Shown here one piece after another: positions 1-8,107 of a stretch of DNA of 43,957 nt. Position 1 is the first letter of the stretch, and each line of letters opens with the position of its first letter. The notes under the pieces are model-generated. The model made no database searches. It was not told the origin of the DNA and saw only the letters and a list, made by a program, of their open reading frames with translations. This stretch comes from a virus. A program made the position numbers and the translations under genes. The stretch lies in IMG/VR virus record IMGVR_UViG_3300022220_000008, positions 1 through 43,957 of that record. One strand, 5' to 3'.

Positions 1-152
1 ACCGCCGCCACTACCACCAGGATCGCTAGACCCGCCATTGTCAGACTCCCCAGGACCAGAACCACCAGGATCGCTATTGCCGCCCGAACCGGCTGCGGCT
101 TGTCCTGCGCCGTTCCTATCATTGCCTCCAAACGAGCCAAAAGGCGTTGATG
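1..152. repeat. Terminal repeat, left copy
   Basis: These 152 bases match 43806-43957 with two differences (C14 against T43819, and A141 against C43946). The reading frame of a glycine-rich secreted protein passes through the repeat and stays open after the two ends are joined. This fits an assembly overlap of a circular or circularly permuted molecule. A true short direct terminal repeat is the alternative. Both differences change amino acids in the glycine-rich frame. Confidence 0.9.
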
Positions 153-333
153 GGCCGTCGCAGGCTCGGATCGGGCCCCATTTGTAGCAGGTGGCGCCGT
201 TTCGGATGAAGGTCCGGTATGCGGCGTTGGCCGATCCGTTTTCGAGCTCGGTAGCGGGCATACGTTGGTCATAGTCGGCGGCATCCACAATGGCAGGGGC
301 GAGGATCACGAGGATTAGTGCAAGATATCGCAT
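1..333 (-). CDS. Secreted glycine-rich protein, N-terminal part (gene crosses the contig join)
   Basis: The start is ATG at 333, preceded by GGAGAGCG. The protein begins with a clear signal peptide (MRYLALILVILAPAIVDAA) ending near residue 19, so it should be exported. A short globular part follows with two cysteines (motif CYKWGPIRAC) and then a low-complexity tail of G, S, N, D and P with repeated SDPGG units. The frame is open to base 1 (111 codons) and, after joining the ends, continues at 43805 for 24 more codons to TGA at 43731-43733, giving 135 residues. It belongs to the leftward operon; the next gene starts with an ATGA overlap. The function is unknown. The flexible tail could be a linker or surface-exposed segment. 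The same DNA is hydrophobic in another frame (see 43706-43927). Confidence 0.7.
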   Translation of the reverse strand, partial: MRYLALILVILAPAIVDAADYDQRMPATELENGSANAAYRTFIRNGATCYKWGPIRACDGPSTPFGSFGGNDRNGAGQAAAGSGGNSDPGGSGPGESDNGGSSDPGGSGGG

Positions 334-370
334 GTTGCGCTCTCCAAGGGTTGTGTTTGATCTGTAGGCG

Positions 371-420
371 CACGAGGGGCCGATCCGGCCACCACCGGCC
401 GTCACCGAGCCGGCCCCTCG
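371..420 (-). promoter_or_regulatory. Strong stem-loop in the leader of the secreted glycine-rich gene
   Basis: The arms 373-382 (CGAGGGGCCG) and 411-420 are a perfect 10-base inverted repeat. A smaller GC-rich inner repeat (CCGGCC and GGCCG) lies between them. It sits 38 bases upstream of the ATG at 333 and has no T-run, so it is not a standard terminator. An attenuator, RNA processing site or stability element is possible. Similar stem-loops precede other genes of this operon. Confidence 0.55.
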
Positions 421-482
421 CTCCAACGCCAATCGGAAAGTCTCAAGCCCTTTCATGCTTTAGACAAAGTGGCCGGTGATGT

Positions 483-620
483 TCAGAACGCCTCATCGAT
501 CATCCGTTGCAATTCCGCCTCTGCGATCTGCTCCTCGGTTGGCACGGCGAATTTATGGATACCGGCGGCGCCCATGATCAGGGCGGCTAGGGTTAGGGCG
601 GCGAAGATGGCGCGGGTCAT
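483..620 (-). CDS. Small membrane or exported protein, 45 aa
   Basis: I chose ATG 620-618, which overlaps the previous gene's stop as ATGA; an upstream in-frame ATG at 674 would add 18 residues. Residues 2-22 (starting TRAIFAALTLAALIMGAAG) form one hydrophobic helix, either a membrane anchor or an uncleaved signal. A short charged tail follows (EEQIAEAELQRMIDEAF) with amphipathic, coiled-coil-like spacing. The family is not recognised. The coupled position in the leftward operon suggests expression with its neighbours. Confidence 0.55.
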   Translation of the reverse strand: MTRAIFAALTLAALIMGAAGIHKFAVPTEEQIAEAELQRMIDEAF

Positions 621-838
621 TTCGAGAAAATCCGATTGGCTTGCTGTGTCGTTACACTCCATAGGTGCAGGCACTCTTTCAGCTCATCGTTTGTCAATGC
701 GCGTGTCGCGCCGTTTGCCACTATGAAGCGGATCAACCCCGCAAGGGTGATTGTGAGTATAGCAAGCGCATCGGATGGACCTTGCTCTTTGCAGATTTTT
801 GTAATCTCCACTGAGAGTGTATCGATGATCTCGCTCAT
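617..838 (-). CDS. Hypothetical protein, 73 aa, one hydrophobic segment
   Basis: The ATG at 838-836 overlaps the stop of the upstream gene (ATGA), which supports both frames. Residues about 24-42 (ALAILTITLAGLIRFIVA) are hydrophobic enough for one membrane helix, though a buried helix is also possible. The C-terminal part (LTNDELKECLHLW) looks helical and soluble. I recognise no family. It is a middle gene in the chain of overlapping leftward genes. Confidence 0.6.
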   Translation of the reverse strand: MSEIIDTLSVEITKICKEQGPSDALAILTITLAGLIRFIVANGATRALTNDELKECLHLWSVTTQQANRIFSK

Positions 839-1119
839 GCCGCCGCCTCCTCGGCCAAATTCTGAATGTCCTCTGGCTCCAGCATGAAGTCCCGATTGAC
901 CGCATCGCCGATCTTGGACACAGCCTCGAACATGTCGTGCGCCTCGGCGCTCTCTTTGACGTACCGCATGGTGTAGAGCTTTTCCTCTAGCTTCAGCAAT
1001 GCGTCCTCGGCTTCGCTCGCCGCCTGGCGGATTTCGACCAGGAGCGAGGCATCGGTGATCCGCTCGACTTGCTCAGCGGTCGGGTGCTTGGCGAAGGGGT
1101 GGTCGGCTGGGTAGCACAT
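835..1119 (-). CDS. Hypothetical helical protein, 94 aa
   Basis: The start ATG at 1119-1117 is preceded by AAGGAGCGAGAC, the strong extended ribosome-binding motif used by several early genes here. The protein is acidic and predicted helical (heptad-like EAEDALLKLEEKL and EDIQNLAEEAAA), has no membrane segment and no recognised motif, and is probably cytoplasmic. It is followed with an ATGA overlap by the 73-residue gene. Confidence 0.7.
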   Translation of the reverse strand: MCYPADHPFAKHPTAEQVERITDASLLVEIRQAASEAEDALLKLEEKLYTMRYVKESAEAHDMFEAVSKIGDAVNRDFMLEPEDIQNLAEEAAA

Positions 1120-1134
1120 GTCTCGCTCCTTTGA

Positions 1135-1185
1135 CCTGACTGCTCAGAGATGCCGGCCTCAACCGGCATGTGCTGGGGAGTCAGG
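1135..1185 (-). promoter_or_regulatory. Nested stem-loop upstream of the 94-aa gene
   Basis: The inner arms 1150-1156 (ATGCCGG) and 1163-1169 (CCGGCAT) enclose a six-base loop. The outer arms 1135-1140 (CCTGAC) and 1180-1185 (GTCAGG) also pair. The structure fills the gap between the 225-aa gene and the AAGGAGCGAG ribosome site of the 94-aa gene. It lacks a T-run, so an intercistronic processing or stability element is more likely than a terminator. Confidence 0.5.
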
Positions 1186-1187
1186 AT

Positions 1188-1865
1188 TCAGGTCTTATCG
1201 GAAGTCGCTGGCGGCTCGTCCCAGTAGGCAAATGGATCATCCCAATCGGGATGGTTCTGGGCTAGCCATTCTCGACACTCTTTCGAAGCCTCATCATTGA
1301 GGCCCATCAGGCGTTGCCGCTCATCCCGATCTTCAACCGAATCCCAGCACATCACTGGGGCAACCTGATGCACGGTCTCGCCATTCGCATTCTCGACGTA
1401 ATAGTGATCTTCTCCAGTCGATCGGTCGAAGTCATCGGACTTATAGCGTTCGCGTCCTTGACCATCGATGGTTCGGGTTTGGACGTTAAAAAAACGGCTC
1501 CAGTGCATATGAGCCGAACGGTCATATAATGCCGCCTTGTAGAAAATGCTTGCGCGCTCGCGGCCATGTTGATCGAGTAGCTCCGACCACATGCTGTGAT
1601 CCGTGGCCTTCTTGGTCCATCCTGCCGGCAACTGCACCTCAATGAACAGATCGTTTATCTTCTCACCGAACACGATACCTGTGCGATCGGAGATCTCCTC
1701 AAGTGTCGGGCCACGATTCTGATCGATCGGCAGGTCCGAACTATTGACCAGATCTTGTTGGCCACGAGCTTCGCTCTCTTCAATCAGCCCGTCTGAACTT
1801 CCGCGCACCATTGCATCTAACAGATACAACATGCCTTCCTGTTGTCTGTCTCCATATCTCGGCAT
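1188..1865 (-). CDS. Conserved-looking phage protein of unknown function, 225 aa
   Basis: The ATG at 1865-1863 is favoured because GGAGCGAG lies just upstream. An open upstream extension to 2042 is basic, low in complexity and lies over leader DNA, so I leave it out. The protein is acidic and soluble. Its central block contains PAGWTKKATDHSMWSELL and GRERASIFYKAALYDRSAHM, then FNVQTRTIDGQGRERYKSDD, which resembles uncharacterised proteins seen in environmental phages (from memory, no search done). The C-terminus is rich in W, D and E. It is the first gene of the leftward operon, so probably expressed early. No catalytic motif is visible. Confidence 0.7.
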   Translation of the reverse strand: MPRYGDRQQEGMLYLLDAMVRGSSDGLIEESEARGQQDLVNSSDLPIDQNRGPTLEEISDRTGIVFGEKINDLFIEVQLPAGWTKKATDHSMWSELLDQHGRERASIFYKAALYDRSAHMHWSRFFNVQTRTIDGQGRERYKSDDFDRSTGEDHYYVENANGETVHQVAPVMCWDSVEDRDERQRLMGLNDEASKECREWLAQNHPDWDDPFAYWDEPPATSDKT

Positions 1866-1890
1866 CTGCTCGCTCCGTTCTCTGATGTGC

Positions 1891-1926
1891 CCGCGGCGGC
1901 TCGGGTCAGGGTTTGGGCCGCCGCGG
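1891..1926 (-). promoter_or_regulatory. GC-rich stem-loop in the leader of the leftward operon
   Basis: The arms 1891-1900 (CCGCGGCGGC) and 1917-1926 (GCCGCCGCGG) are a perfect 10-base inverted repeat with a 16-base loop. It lies between the operon promoter at about 2100 and the ribosome site of the gene at 1865. The leader of roughly 230 bases otherwise has no supported gene. Confidence 0.5.
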
Positions 1927-2084
1927 GCTCTGGTTTGGTCTCTGTCATTCGAGGGAAGCTTTTGGGCTTCCGGGTTACATGCCCGCCTCCTTTGGTTGGA
2001 GGTACGTTCCATTCCTTCGATCTTCGACTTCCAAAAAGACATATCGGGTTTCGGTTAAGCCTTCATGAAGGTCTCCATTCGCTA

Positions 2085-2125
2085 TTGACAGCTACCATAT
2101 ATACCGGCTATATCGGTGGTGTCAA
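2085..2125. promoter_or_regulatory. Overlapping face-to-face promoters with palindromic core
   Basis: Rightward: TTGACA at 2085-2090, 18 bases, TATATC at 2109-2114, driving the RHH gene at 2141 and the replication operon. Leftward: TTGACA read on the minus strand at 2125-2120, 16 bases, TATATA at 2103-2098, driving the operon that starts at 1865. The core between them has ATATA and TATAT arms around CCGG, a likely operator covering both -10 boxes. The RHH protein encoded just downstream is the obvious candidate to bind it. Only one promoter could be occupied at a time. Confidence 0.6.
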
Positions 2126-2140
2126 CAACGGAAATGGGCG

Positions 2141-2305
2141 ATGCAGCAAAAACACATCAGAATCCCGGATGATCTGGCCAAGGCGCTCGACAAAGAGCGC
2201 TCGTATGAGAATGACTTTCCCTCTGAATCCGAGCTTATACGGCGGCTTCTTTGGGTAGCTATCAATTTTCGGCTGAACTACCGAAGCCCCGAGAGAGAGA
2301 AATGA
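2141..2305 (+). CDS. Ribbon-helix-helix DNA-binding protein, 54 aa
   Basis: The pattern is that of an Arc/CopG-type regulator: a short strand (KHIRIPDDL), helix A (AKALDKERS), a turn, then helix B (SESELIRRLLWVAINF). The usual family size is 40-60 residues. Such proteins bind operator palindromes as dimers through the paired strands. It is the first gene of the rightward operon, 15 bases after the promoter/operator at 2085-2125. Its stop overlaps the helicase start as ATGA. Autoregulation of the divergent promoters is inferred. The ribosome site is weak (GGAAATGGGCG upstream). Confidence 0.7.
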   Translation: MQQKHIRIPDDLAKALDKERSYENDFPSESELIRRLLWVAINFRLNYRSPEREK

Positions 2306-3879
2306 TCACCATCACCACACACGGCACACTGTTCGCCATCCGCTCGCCATTCGAGGCCAAGGATGCGGTCAAGGCGCTGCCCGGCGCCAAGTGGAACGCA
2401 GGCAAGCGCGTGTGGACTATGCCGGCGACCAGGACCGCCGCGACCAATCTTCAGGCTGCTTTCAACGGCTCGCTGGAGGCCGATCAAGGGTTCTGGGCGA
2501 AGCTGTCGCCGATCGAGAGCGCGCCAACCTTCGCCGACCTTACCACCAAGCCATGGGGCCATCAGGTTGAGGCGATCAAGCACGGCATGGCCCACGAGGG
2601 CGCGATGTTGGCCTGCCACATGGGGACAGGTAAATCGCTCATGGCCGTGGCCATCGCCTGCGAGACCGCTCGCCGCGTGCTCATCCTCTGCCCACTCAGT
2701 GTGGTGGCGGTGTGGCCAAGCGAGTTCCGCAAGCACAGCGGGCAAGCTTTCAATGTGCTCGCGCTCGACAAAGGCACATCAGCCAAGCGGGCCGACGCTG
2801 CCGAGAACTTCGCATCGATCCGCGAAGCCTATGGCGACCGGTGGGCGGTCGTCGTCAACTATGAGAGTGCGGTATCGGGCCAGTTCGCCAAATGGGCGCT
2901 CAAACAGGATTGGGACTTGCTCATCCTTGATGAGTCCCATCGGCTCAAGGCGCCTGGCGGCAAGAGGTCGATCTTCGCGAAGAATTTGGCCAAGCGGGCC
3001 AAGCGCAAGCTTGCGCTCACCGGAACACCTTTCCCGCATAGCCCCCTAGACATCTATGCCCAATATCGCTTTTTGGACCAAGGCGTTTTCGGGACCAGCT
3101 TCGTTCGGTTTCGGGCTCGCTATGCGGTTCTAGGCGGATACGGGAACTACCAAGTTTTGAGCTACCAAAACCAAGAAGAGTTTGCCGATAAATTCCGCAG
3201 CATTGCCTATGAAGCATCGGCGGATGTGCTTGACCTACCCGAGGCAATGCACATAGAGCGAACGTGCGAATTGAACGCGAAAGCCCGAAAGGCATACGAC
3301 GGGCTGGAGGAGGATTTCTACACCGAGGTCGAGGCTGGCGAGCTGACCGTTGCCAACGCGCTCGCCAAGCTTCTACGCCTTCAACAGATCAGCGGCGGCA
3401 GCATGCCGCTCGATGAAGGCGATCCGATCGAGATCGACGACAGCAAGGAGAAGCTGCTCGCCGACACGTTGGAGGATATCGACGAGCCTGTTGTGGTGGC
3501 TTGTCGGTTTCGTGCAGATCTCGACCGATGCCGACGCGTCACGGAGAAACTCGGCAGAACCTATGCCGAGATCTCCGGGCGCATCAAAGACGGCTTAGAT
3601 GGTCACAAGATGGCCGCTGTCGATGTGGTCGGTTGCCAGATCGCCAGCGGCTCTGTCGGCATCGATCTCACGCGCGCGCGCTACCTCGTGCTTTTCAGTA
3701 CGGGTTTCTCCCTAGGCGAGTATGAGCAGCTTCTCGCACGAGTCCATAGGCCGGGGCAGACGCGCCCTGTCGTCAACATCCATCTGCTTTGCACGAACAC
3801 GGTAGACCAGAAGGTTCATCGAGCATTGCGAGACCGTAAAGCCGTGATCGAGGAGGTGATGAATGCCCGCTCTAATTGA
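2302..3879 (+). CDS. SNF2-family (SF2) DNA helicase/translocase, 525 aa
   Basis: A small N-terminal domain (residues 1-45, ending [13 protein letters not shown]) resembles the strand-rich module found before SNF2 cores. The motor follows: the PWGHQVEAI motif near 84-92, Walker A MGTGKS at 107-112, the DESH box (LLILDESH), motif III LTGTPF, and in the second RecA-like half [11 protein letters not shown] and the arginine-finger motif [12 protein letters not shown]. It is an ATP-driven double-stranded DNA translocase, likely used in phage replication or recombination. The ATG at 2302 overlaps the RHH gene; an in-frame start at 2251 is less likely. Its last codons carry a perfect AGGAGGTGA ribosome site for the HNH gene inside its 3' end. 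Confidence 0.9.
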   Translation: MITITTHGTLFAIRSPFEAKDAVKALPGAKWNAGKRVWTMPATRTAATNLQAAFNGSLEADQGFWAKLSPIESAPTFADLTTKPWGHQVEAIKHGMAHEGAMLACHMGTGKSLMAVAIACETARRVLILCPLSVVAVWPSEFRKHSGQAFNVLALDKGTSAKRADAAENFASIREAYGDRWAVVVNYESAVSGQFAKWALKQDWDLLILDESHRLKAPGGKRSIFAKNLAKRAKRKLALTGTPFPHSPLDIYAQYRFLDQGVFGTSFVRFRARYAVLGGYGNYQVLSYQNQEEFADKFRSIAYEASADVLDLPEAMHIERTCELNAKARKAYDGLEEDFYTEVEAGELTVANALAKLLRLQQISGGSMPLDEGDPIEIDDSKEKLLADTLEDIDEPVVVACRFRADLDRCRRVTEKLGRTYAEISGRIKDGLDGHKMAAVDVVGCQIASGSVGIDLTRARYLVLFSTGFSLGEYEQLLARVHRPGQTRPVVNIHLLCTNTVDQKVHRALRDRKAVIEEVMNARSN

Positions 3880-4366
3880 TCTTACAGACCAGCGATTTGG
3901 TAGATTGACTGTGCTCTCTAAGGGTGAACTTCGTAGAGAGCGGCCATCTTGGATATGCGCTTGTGACTGCGGGCAGGTTATCGTTGTTGCTGGCAAGGAG
4001 CTTCGTCGCGGCGATACACAAAGCTGCGGATGTCTCCGTAAACAAATGCTTGCACAGAAGAACTCCACCCATCAAAAATCTCACACAAATGAATATAAAA
4101 TATGGAGAGCTATGAAAACACGTTGTCTCAACGAGAATTTAGGAGGGTACAAATATTACGGTGCGCGCGGCATTACTATCTGTGAGAGATGGCTTAAAAG
4201 CTTCCCGGATTTTTATGAGGATATGGGCGATCGTCCGTCGCCTGATCACTCTATCGATCGAATTGACAATGATGGGCCATATGCGCCTTGGAATTGTCGA
4301 TGGGCAACGAGGCTTGAGCAGATGCGTAATACGAGACGCAGCAAAAAAGGAGCGAGAAGTGGCTAA
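3863..4366 (+). CDS. HNH-type homing endonuclease, copy 1 (167 aa)
   Basis: The N-terminal motif [14 protein letters not shown] is followed by a cysteine cluster (CACDCG at 32-37, SCGC at 54-57) that is probably zinc-binding. A middle segment ([12 protein letters not shown]) and the core [20 protein letters not shown] (129-148) complete the fold shared with free-standing phage endonucleases. It lacks the C-terminal helix-turn-helix-like tail of copy 2. It is AT-rich (19 of 60 G+C in 4081-4140), unlike its neighbours, as expected for a mobile gene. It starts inside the helicase 3' end with a perfect ribosome site, and the next gene starts inside its own 3' end. Confidence 0.85.
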   Translation: MPALIDLTDQRFGRLTVLSKGELRRERPSWICACDCGQVIVVAGKELRRGDTQSCGCLRKQMLAQKNSTHQKSHTNEYKIWRAMKTRCLNENLGGYKYYGARGITICERWLKSFPDFYEDMGDRPSPDHSIDRIDNDGPYAPWNCRWATRLEQMRNTRRSKKGARSG

Positions 4367-4751
4367 GACCCTAATAGGCCGGCTGGCCGAGATCGACACT
4401 CAGATTGCAGAGCACACTGCGGCGATCACGAAGCTCAAGGCCAAGCGCGGGCCGCTGGCTGAGCAGGTACTCAACTATATGTCGGCGCACGATATCCAAC
4501 GCCAAGCCGTCAACGGCCGGACGGTTTACGTTGCTCACGAGTTGTGGGCATCCAAGGCCGAGGACATCCCCATGCCTGAGTTCGTCGCACTGGTGCAGGC
4601 CAACGGGATGCCGGAGCTGGCAACCTACTCTCCGCAACGCCTCACGGCATGGGCGCGCGAGCTGGAAGGCGAGGGCGAGGAACTGCCCGCGTGGCTCGCT
4701 CCGCATGTCCGAATTTCGGAAATTGACAAAATCAAATCGAGGAAATCGTGA
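4359..4751 (+). CDS. Hypothetical protein with N-terminal coiled coil, 130 aa
   Basis: GTG at 4359 is chosen because AAGGAGCGAGAA lies directly upstream; the frame is open further upstream but overlaps HNH copy 1. Residues about 5-40 ([20 protein letters not shown]) form a heptad-like coiled coil. A compact region follows with [20 protein letters not shown] and [19 protein letters not shown]. There is no membrane segment and no recognised family. It lies in the replication block, bracketed on both sides by HNH copies. Confidence 0.75.
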   Translation: MAKTLIGRLAEIDTQIAEHTAAITKLKAKRGPLAEQVLNYMSAHDIQRQAVNGRTVYVAHELWASKAEDIPMPEFVALVQANGMPELATYSPQRLTAWARELEGEGEELPAWLAPHVRISEIDKIKSRKS

Positions 4752-5353
4752 TGAAATTGATAGATCTGAAAGGCGAAAAATTCGGTCGTCTGGTTGTTAT
4801 AGATCGATCTCAAAATAGAGGAGCTCAACCGTCTTGGACGTGCAAGTGTGAGTGCGGTAAGGTTACTACCGTTTTAGGGTTTCATTTGAGGGCAAAGACA
4901 ACACAAAGTTGCGGCTGTTTGAGATCTGAAAAAGTGATCACCCATGGAAAATCAAAATCAGCTGAATATAGAGTATGGTCAGGAATGATTTCTCGCTGTT
5001 ATAATCCAAAAGAACAGTCGTACGAGTTTTATGGCGCAAGAGGGATTAGAGTGTGCAAACGTTGGAGGGAGAACTTTGTCTCATTTTACGAAGATATGGG
5101 AGAAAGACCATCATCTAGTCACTCAATTGACCGTATCGACAACAATGGCCTCTATGCGCCAAGCAATTGTCGATGGGCAACAAGGAAGGAGCAGAGTAGG
5201 AACAAAAGAAACAACAGAATGATTAGGTTAAACCATCGTGAGCTATCTCTAGCCGAATGGTCTGAAATGCTTGGGATTCCTAGCACAACGATACATAGGC
5301 GGATTGATGCTTTGGGATGGTCAATGCGCAAGGCTTTAACAACCCCCGTGTAA
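4751..5353 (+). CDS. HNH-type homing endonuclease, copy 2 (200 aa, full length)
   Basis: It has the same order as copy 1: IDLKGEKFGRLVVI, cysteine cluster (CKCECG, SCGC), YGARGIRVCKRW, then [20 protein letters not shown]. It also carries a C-terminal DNA-binding tail (LSLAEWSEMLGIPSTTIHRR followed by GWSMRKAL) of the helix-turn-helix type often fused to homing nucleases. The ATG overlaps the upstream stop and follows GAGGAAA. The DNA is clearly AT-rich. It is the most complete of the three relatives and may be the only one with a full targeting module. Confidence 0.87.
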   Translation: MKLIDLKGEKFGRLVVIDRSQNRGAQPSWTCKCECGKVTTVLGFHLRAKTTQSCGCLRSEKVITHGKSKSAEYRVWSGMISRCYNPKEQSYEFYGARGIRVCKRWRENFVSFYEDMGERPSSSHSIDRIDNNGLYAPSNCRWATRKEQSRNKRNNRMIRLNHRELSLAEWSEMLGIPSTTIHRRIDALGWSMRKALTTPV

Positions 5354-5369
5354 CCCAAGGAGCGAGACA

Positions 5370-6113
5370 ATGGCTAAAGGCGAAACTTTACCAGCTGTTC
5401 TGGGGTCGTACCAGATCATGCAGCACAACCCCGCCGAGGTTGGTGAGATCATCAGCGAAATCTTCGGCAAGTCCGGGCCCGACCGGTTCGACCTTGAGAA
5501 CGTCAAGGTTCCGTCCGGCCAAGGCCCGGCTATGTGGGCGGTCCCGACGCTTGAGGGCGAGGACGAGGCGGTCAAGACGATCGACGGGGTTATTATTTTT
5601 TCGCAGGACATCCGCGTCCGCTACGAGAAGTCCTTCGATGACTCGGGCGGCGGTGACTTGCCCGACTGCTCCAGCGTCGACGGTGTGACGGGCGTGGGCA
5701 ATCCTGGCGGCGACTGCTCGACGTGCCCGTTTGCACAATGGGGTAGTGCCAAGCGGAAGGCGGACGGCACGCCGCGCAAGGGCCAAGCGTGCCAGGCCAA
5801 GCGGCTACTGTGGATGGTGCGGCCCGAGCAGATGCTGCCGACCGTCGTTGTGGTCCCGGCATCGTCGCTCAAGGTGATCCGGTCCTACCAGATCAAGCTA
5901 GCCGGCCGCGGGCTGCGGTCATGGCAGGTGGCCACATCGCTAGGCCTGGAGAAGGCGCAGAGCGGCGACGGCGTGGTCTACTACTGCATTGCGCCGAAGA
6001 TGCTCGGCAAGCTCAGCGCCGACGAGATCGCGCGCATCAAGCCTCTGGTCGAGATGGCTTCGCCGGTGCTCGACGTGTCGGACTATGGGAGTGATGCCGA
6101 TGCCCCGTTCTGA
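5370..6113 (+). CDS. Cysteine-cluster protein of the replication operon, 247 aa
   Basis: The start has AAGGAGCGAG six bases upstream. Residues about 97-145 carry spaced cysteines (PDCSS, GGDCSTCPFAQWGS, GQACQAKR) that look like a four-cysteine metal site. The flanking parts are strand-rich. Similar proteins occur beside phage primases and helicases and are usually uncharacterised (from memory). A single-stranded DNA-binding role is plausible but not shown. The acidic end (DVSDYGSDADAPF) resembles the partner-binding acidic tails of phage and bacterial SSBs. It sits between the HNH copies and the primase. Confidence 0.75.
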   Translation: MAKGETLPAVLGSYQIMQHNPAEVGEIISEIFGKSGPDRFDLENVKVPSGQGPAMWAVPTLEGEDEAVKTIDGVIIFSQDIRVRYEKSFDDSGGGDLPDCSSVDGVTGVGNPGGDCSTCPFAQWGSAKRKADGTPRKGQACQAKRLLWMVRPEQMLPTVVVVPASSLKVIRSYQIKLAGRGLRSWQVATSLGLEKAQSGDGVVYYCIAPKMLGKLSADEIARIKPLVEMASPVLDVSDYGSDADAPF

Positions 6114-6393
6114 TCGTGTCGTTGGGCGACCAACTTTGACCAAGACGGATGACAAGGTCCGATGGTGTGGCGCAGGGATCATTGGCAAGCGTCTGCCGTG
6201 GCTCAAGGACATTCTGACTCGATCAAAGGAAGAGCTCGGCATCGTCGATCAACGTTCCAAGGAGTTCTGTAGGGATCTTGAAAGTCGGGTTGAGCAATAT
6301 GGGGATCGGACGTTTGTCTCGGTGGCTCAGATCAACTGGCTGAATCGGATCGACCAAGATCTGACAAATGAAGGCATTCCGCCGTCCACCTAG
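6100..6393 (+). CDS. Hypothetical protein, 97 aa
   Basis: Two ATGs (6094 and 6100) are possible; GGGAG at the better spacing favours 6100. The start overlaps the acidic C-terminus of the previous gene. The protein is small, soluble and helix-rich (LKDILTRSKEELGIVDQRSK and ESRVEQYGDRTFVSVAQINW). The second half resembles short helical phage replication proteins, but I recognise no family. A long perfect stem-loop follows at once. Confidence 0.6.
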   Translation: MPRSDRVVGRPTLTKTDDKVRWCGAGIIGKRLPWLKDILTRSKEELGIVDQRSKEFCRDLESRVEQYGDRTFVSVAQINWLNRIDQDLTNEGIPPST

Positions 6394-6400
6394 AAACGAC

Positions 6401-6438
6401 AACGCCCCGGCTGGGGAGCGAGAACCAGCCGGGGCGTT
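6401..6438. terminator. Perfect 14-bp stem-loop, probable terminator or processing site
   Basis: The arms 6401-6414 (AACGCCCCGGCTGG) and 6425-6438 pair perfectly. The 10-base loop reads GGAGCGAGAA, the same motif used here as a ribosome-binding site. Only a short T-poor stretch follows (GCTTAGTTTGCG), so termination may be partial. The 145-base gap before the primase holds this element and no supported gene. Confidence 0.6.
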
Positions 6439-6538
6439 GCTTAGTTTGCGATCCGAAGGCTATAGTCCGTAGTCACCCTGTGAAAAGCGGCTACAGACTC
6501 AAAGTGATGCAGGCCGCATCAAAGAGGATCACCGAGAT

Positions 6539-8107
6539 ATGCCTAATGTAGTTCCCGCGCCGTCATTTGTCCACAACCCCTACATGCTTGAGGTTCCGGC
6601 TGTCCAAGAGCTCGCTAAGCTCAGGCAATGGGTTTGCTGGAAGATGGAGCTTAGCCCAAAGGGCAAGCCGACAAAGGTTCCGTACCACCCAACAAGACGC
6701 AAGGCAGACGGGACACCGAGCAAGGCACAATCAACCAATCCCAAGACTTGGAGCGATCATGAGGATGTGCTCAAGGCGGCGTACATCGACGGTTTGTTCG
6801 ATGGGATCGGGTTCGTGTTCAGCGCCGATGATCCGTACGTGGGTGTGGATCTGGACAAGTGCCGGACGTTAGACGGCGGTCTAACGTCGTTTGCTTTAGA
6901 GTCTAACGAAGCGCTCGCCAGCTACACAGAGATCAGCCCCTCCGGCACCGGCCTGCACATCATCTGCCGCGGCAGTCTCCCGGCGGCGATGAAGACCGAC
7001 CGTATCGAGATGTACGACCGCGGGCGGTTTTTTTGTTTCACCGGGCAGCAACTGGAAGGTGGACCAGACACGATCGAGCCAGCGGGCGAGGCGCTGCGCG
7101 CGCTCTACGAGGCGCACAAATCGCACAAGGGCAACGGGCACGCTGAGATAGTTGAGATAGCCGAGCTCGACGGGTCACTTGACCAGCTCGCCTCAGCGTT
7201 CACCGTGGATATGTACGAAGCCCTAATCGATGATGATCAGTTCCGCCTTCGATGGAGGGCAAAGGAAACAGGAGATCCGAGCCGAGACATATTCCGCATT
7301 CTGTGTGCTTGCGCGAGAACGGGCGACTGGTCCGATGATGCTCTAGCTGGCTTGTATATCAAGTTCTACCGCAGGCATAACCCCGACAAGCTCAACAGAA
7401 ACAATGTGTTGGAGTTCATTGCTGGGCAGATAGCTCAAGCTAGATCCTATGCACATCATGATGATGCAGAGCGTGGCGAGCTGGAATTTCGGACTCAGGA
7501 GATCGGGCCATTGGCTACGGCGTCCGAGCTCATGAAGCTTCAGATTGATAAGGTGATGCAGCACGGGGAAATCAAATCCGATTGGTATTTCGAGGCATAC
7601 GGCCACACGATCCGGATTGGGAAGACCAGGGATTTCTTAAGCCCGATGCACGTAGCAAATGTGATGTTCGAAATTACCGGGAAGGTGATGCATGGCATGA
7701 AGCGCCATGAGTGGGGGCGTATAGCCGAGCTCCTGAAACAAGCTGCCGTGATCGAGAAAAACGAAGAGACAGAGGACAGCGGGGCGCTATGGCACGCCCT
7801 TGGCGAATATCTACAGAGGTCGGTGCCTAAAGAGGCTACCTACAGCGCATTGGATAACCGGCAACCCGTTTTGCACAAGGGAAAGGTATATATTCACAAG
7901 ATGTCGTTTCAGGCCGTCATCGAGAACTACAAGGTACGAACTCAAATGTCGGTTTCCGAGTGGCTCAAATGTGCCGGCTTCCAGGCCAAACAATTGAACC
8001 GCAGAGACGACCGAGGGCAGCAGTGCACCATCTGGTATCACGGTATCGATCAGGGAGAGATCGATACGCGTCTGAATTGGGAGGCCGATGTATACGCGCG
8101 AGAATAA
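6539..8107 (+). CDS. Primase-polymerase (PrimPol)-like protein, 522 aa
   Basis: The N-terminal half matches the archaeo-eukaryotic primase-like (NrS-1-type) pattern: LRQWVCWKMELSPKGKPTKV, then DGIGFVFSADDPYVGVDLDK with catalytic-type DLD at 104-106, then TEISPSGTGLHIICRG and RFFCFTG at 163-169. The middle (SRDIFRILCACARTGDWSDD) resembles the helical linker after such primases. No Walker motif is present, so the helicase domain seen in many phage primases is absent. The C-terminal 200 residues are unrecognised. It likely primes and perhaps extends DNA at the adjacent repeat array. No other DNA polymerase is visible in the genome. Confidence 0.82.
   Translation: MPNVVPAPSFVHNPYMLEVPAVQELAKLRQWVCWKMELSPKGKPTKVPYHPTRRKADGTPSKAQSTNPKTWSDHEDVLKAAYIDGLFDGIGFVFSADDPYVGVDLDKCRTLDGGLTSFALESNEALASYTEISPSGTGLHIICRGSLPAAMKTDRIEMYDRGRFFCFTGQQLEGGPDTIEPAGEALRALYEAHKSHKGNGHAEIVEIAELDGSLDQLASAFTVDMYEALIDDDQFRLRWRAKETGDPSRDIFRILCACARTGDWSDDALAGLYIKFYRRHNPDKLNRNNVLEFIAGQIAQARSYAHHDDAERGELEFRTQEIGPLATASELMKLQIDKVMQHGEIKSDWYFEAYGHTIRIGKTRDFLSPMHVANVMFEITGKVMHGMKRHEWGRIAELLKQAAVIEKNEETEDSGALWHALGEYLQRSVPKEATYSALDNRQPVLHKGKVYIHKMSFQAVIENYKVRTQMSVSEWLKCAGFQAKQLNRRDDRGQQCTIWYHGIDQGEIDTRLNWEADVYARE

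Noticed and set aside
469-887. Rightward frames opposite the small leftward genes
   Set aside because: They mirror the leftward chain of ATGA-linked genes with good ribosome sites; their products are Ser/Arg-rich shadows.
1866-2042. In-frame N-terminal extension of the 225-aa gene to ATG 2042
   Set aside because: It is basic and low in complexity, lies over the leader with its perfect stem-loop, and the inner ATG at 1865 has GGAGCGAG directly upstream.
1842-2258. Rightward 138-codon frame opposite the leftward leader
   Set aside because: It crosses the divergent promoters and overlaps the RHH gene in another frame, and its sequence has no protein-like pattern.
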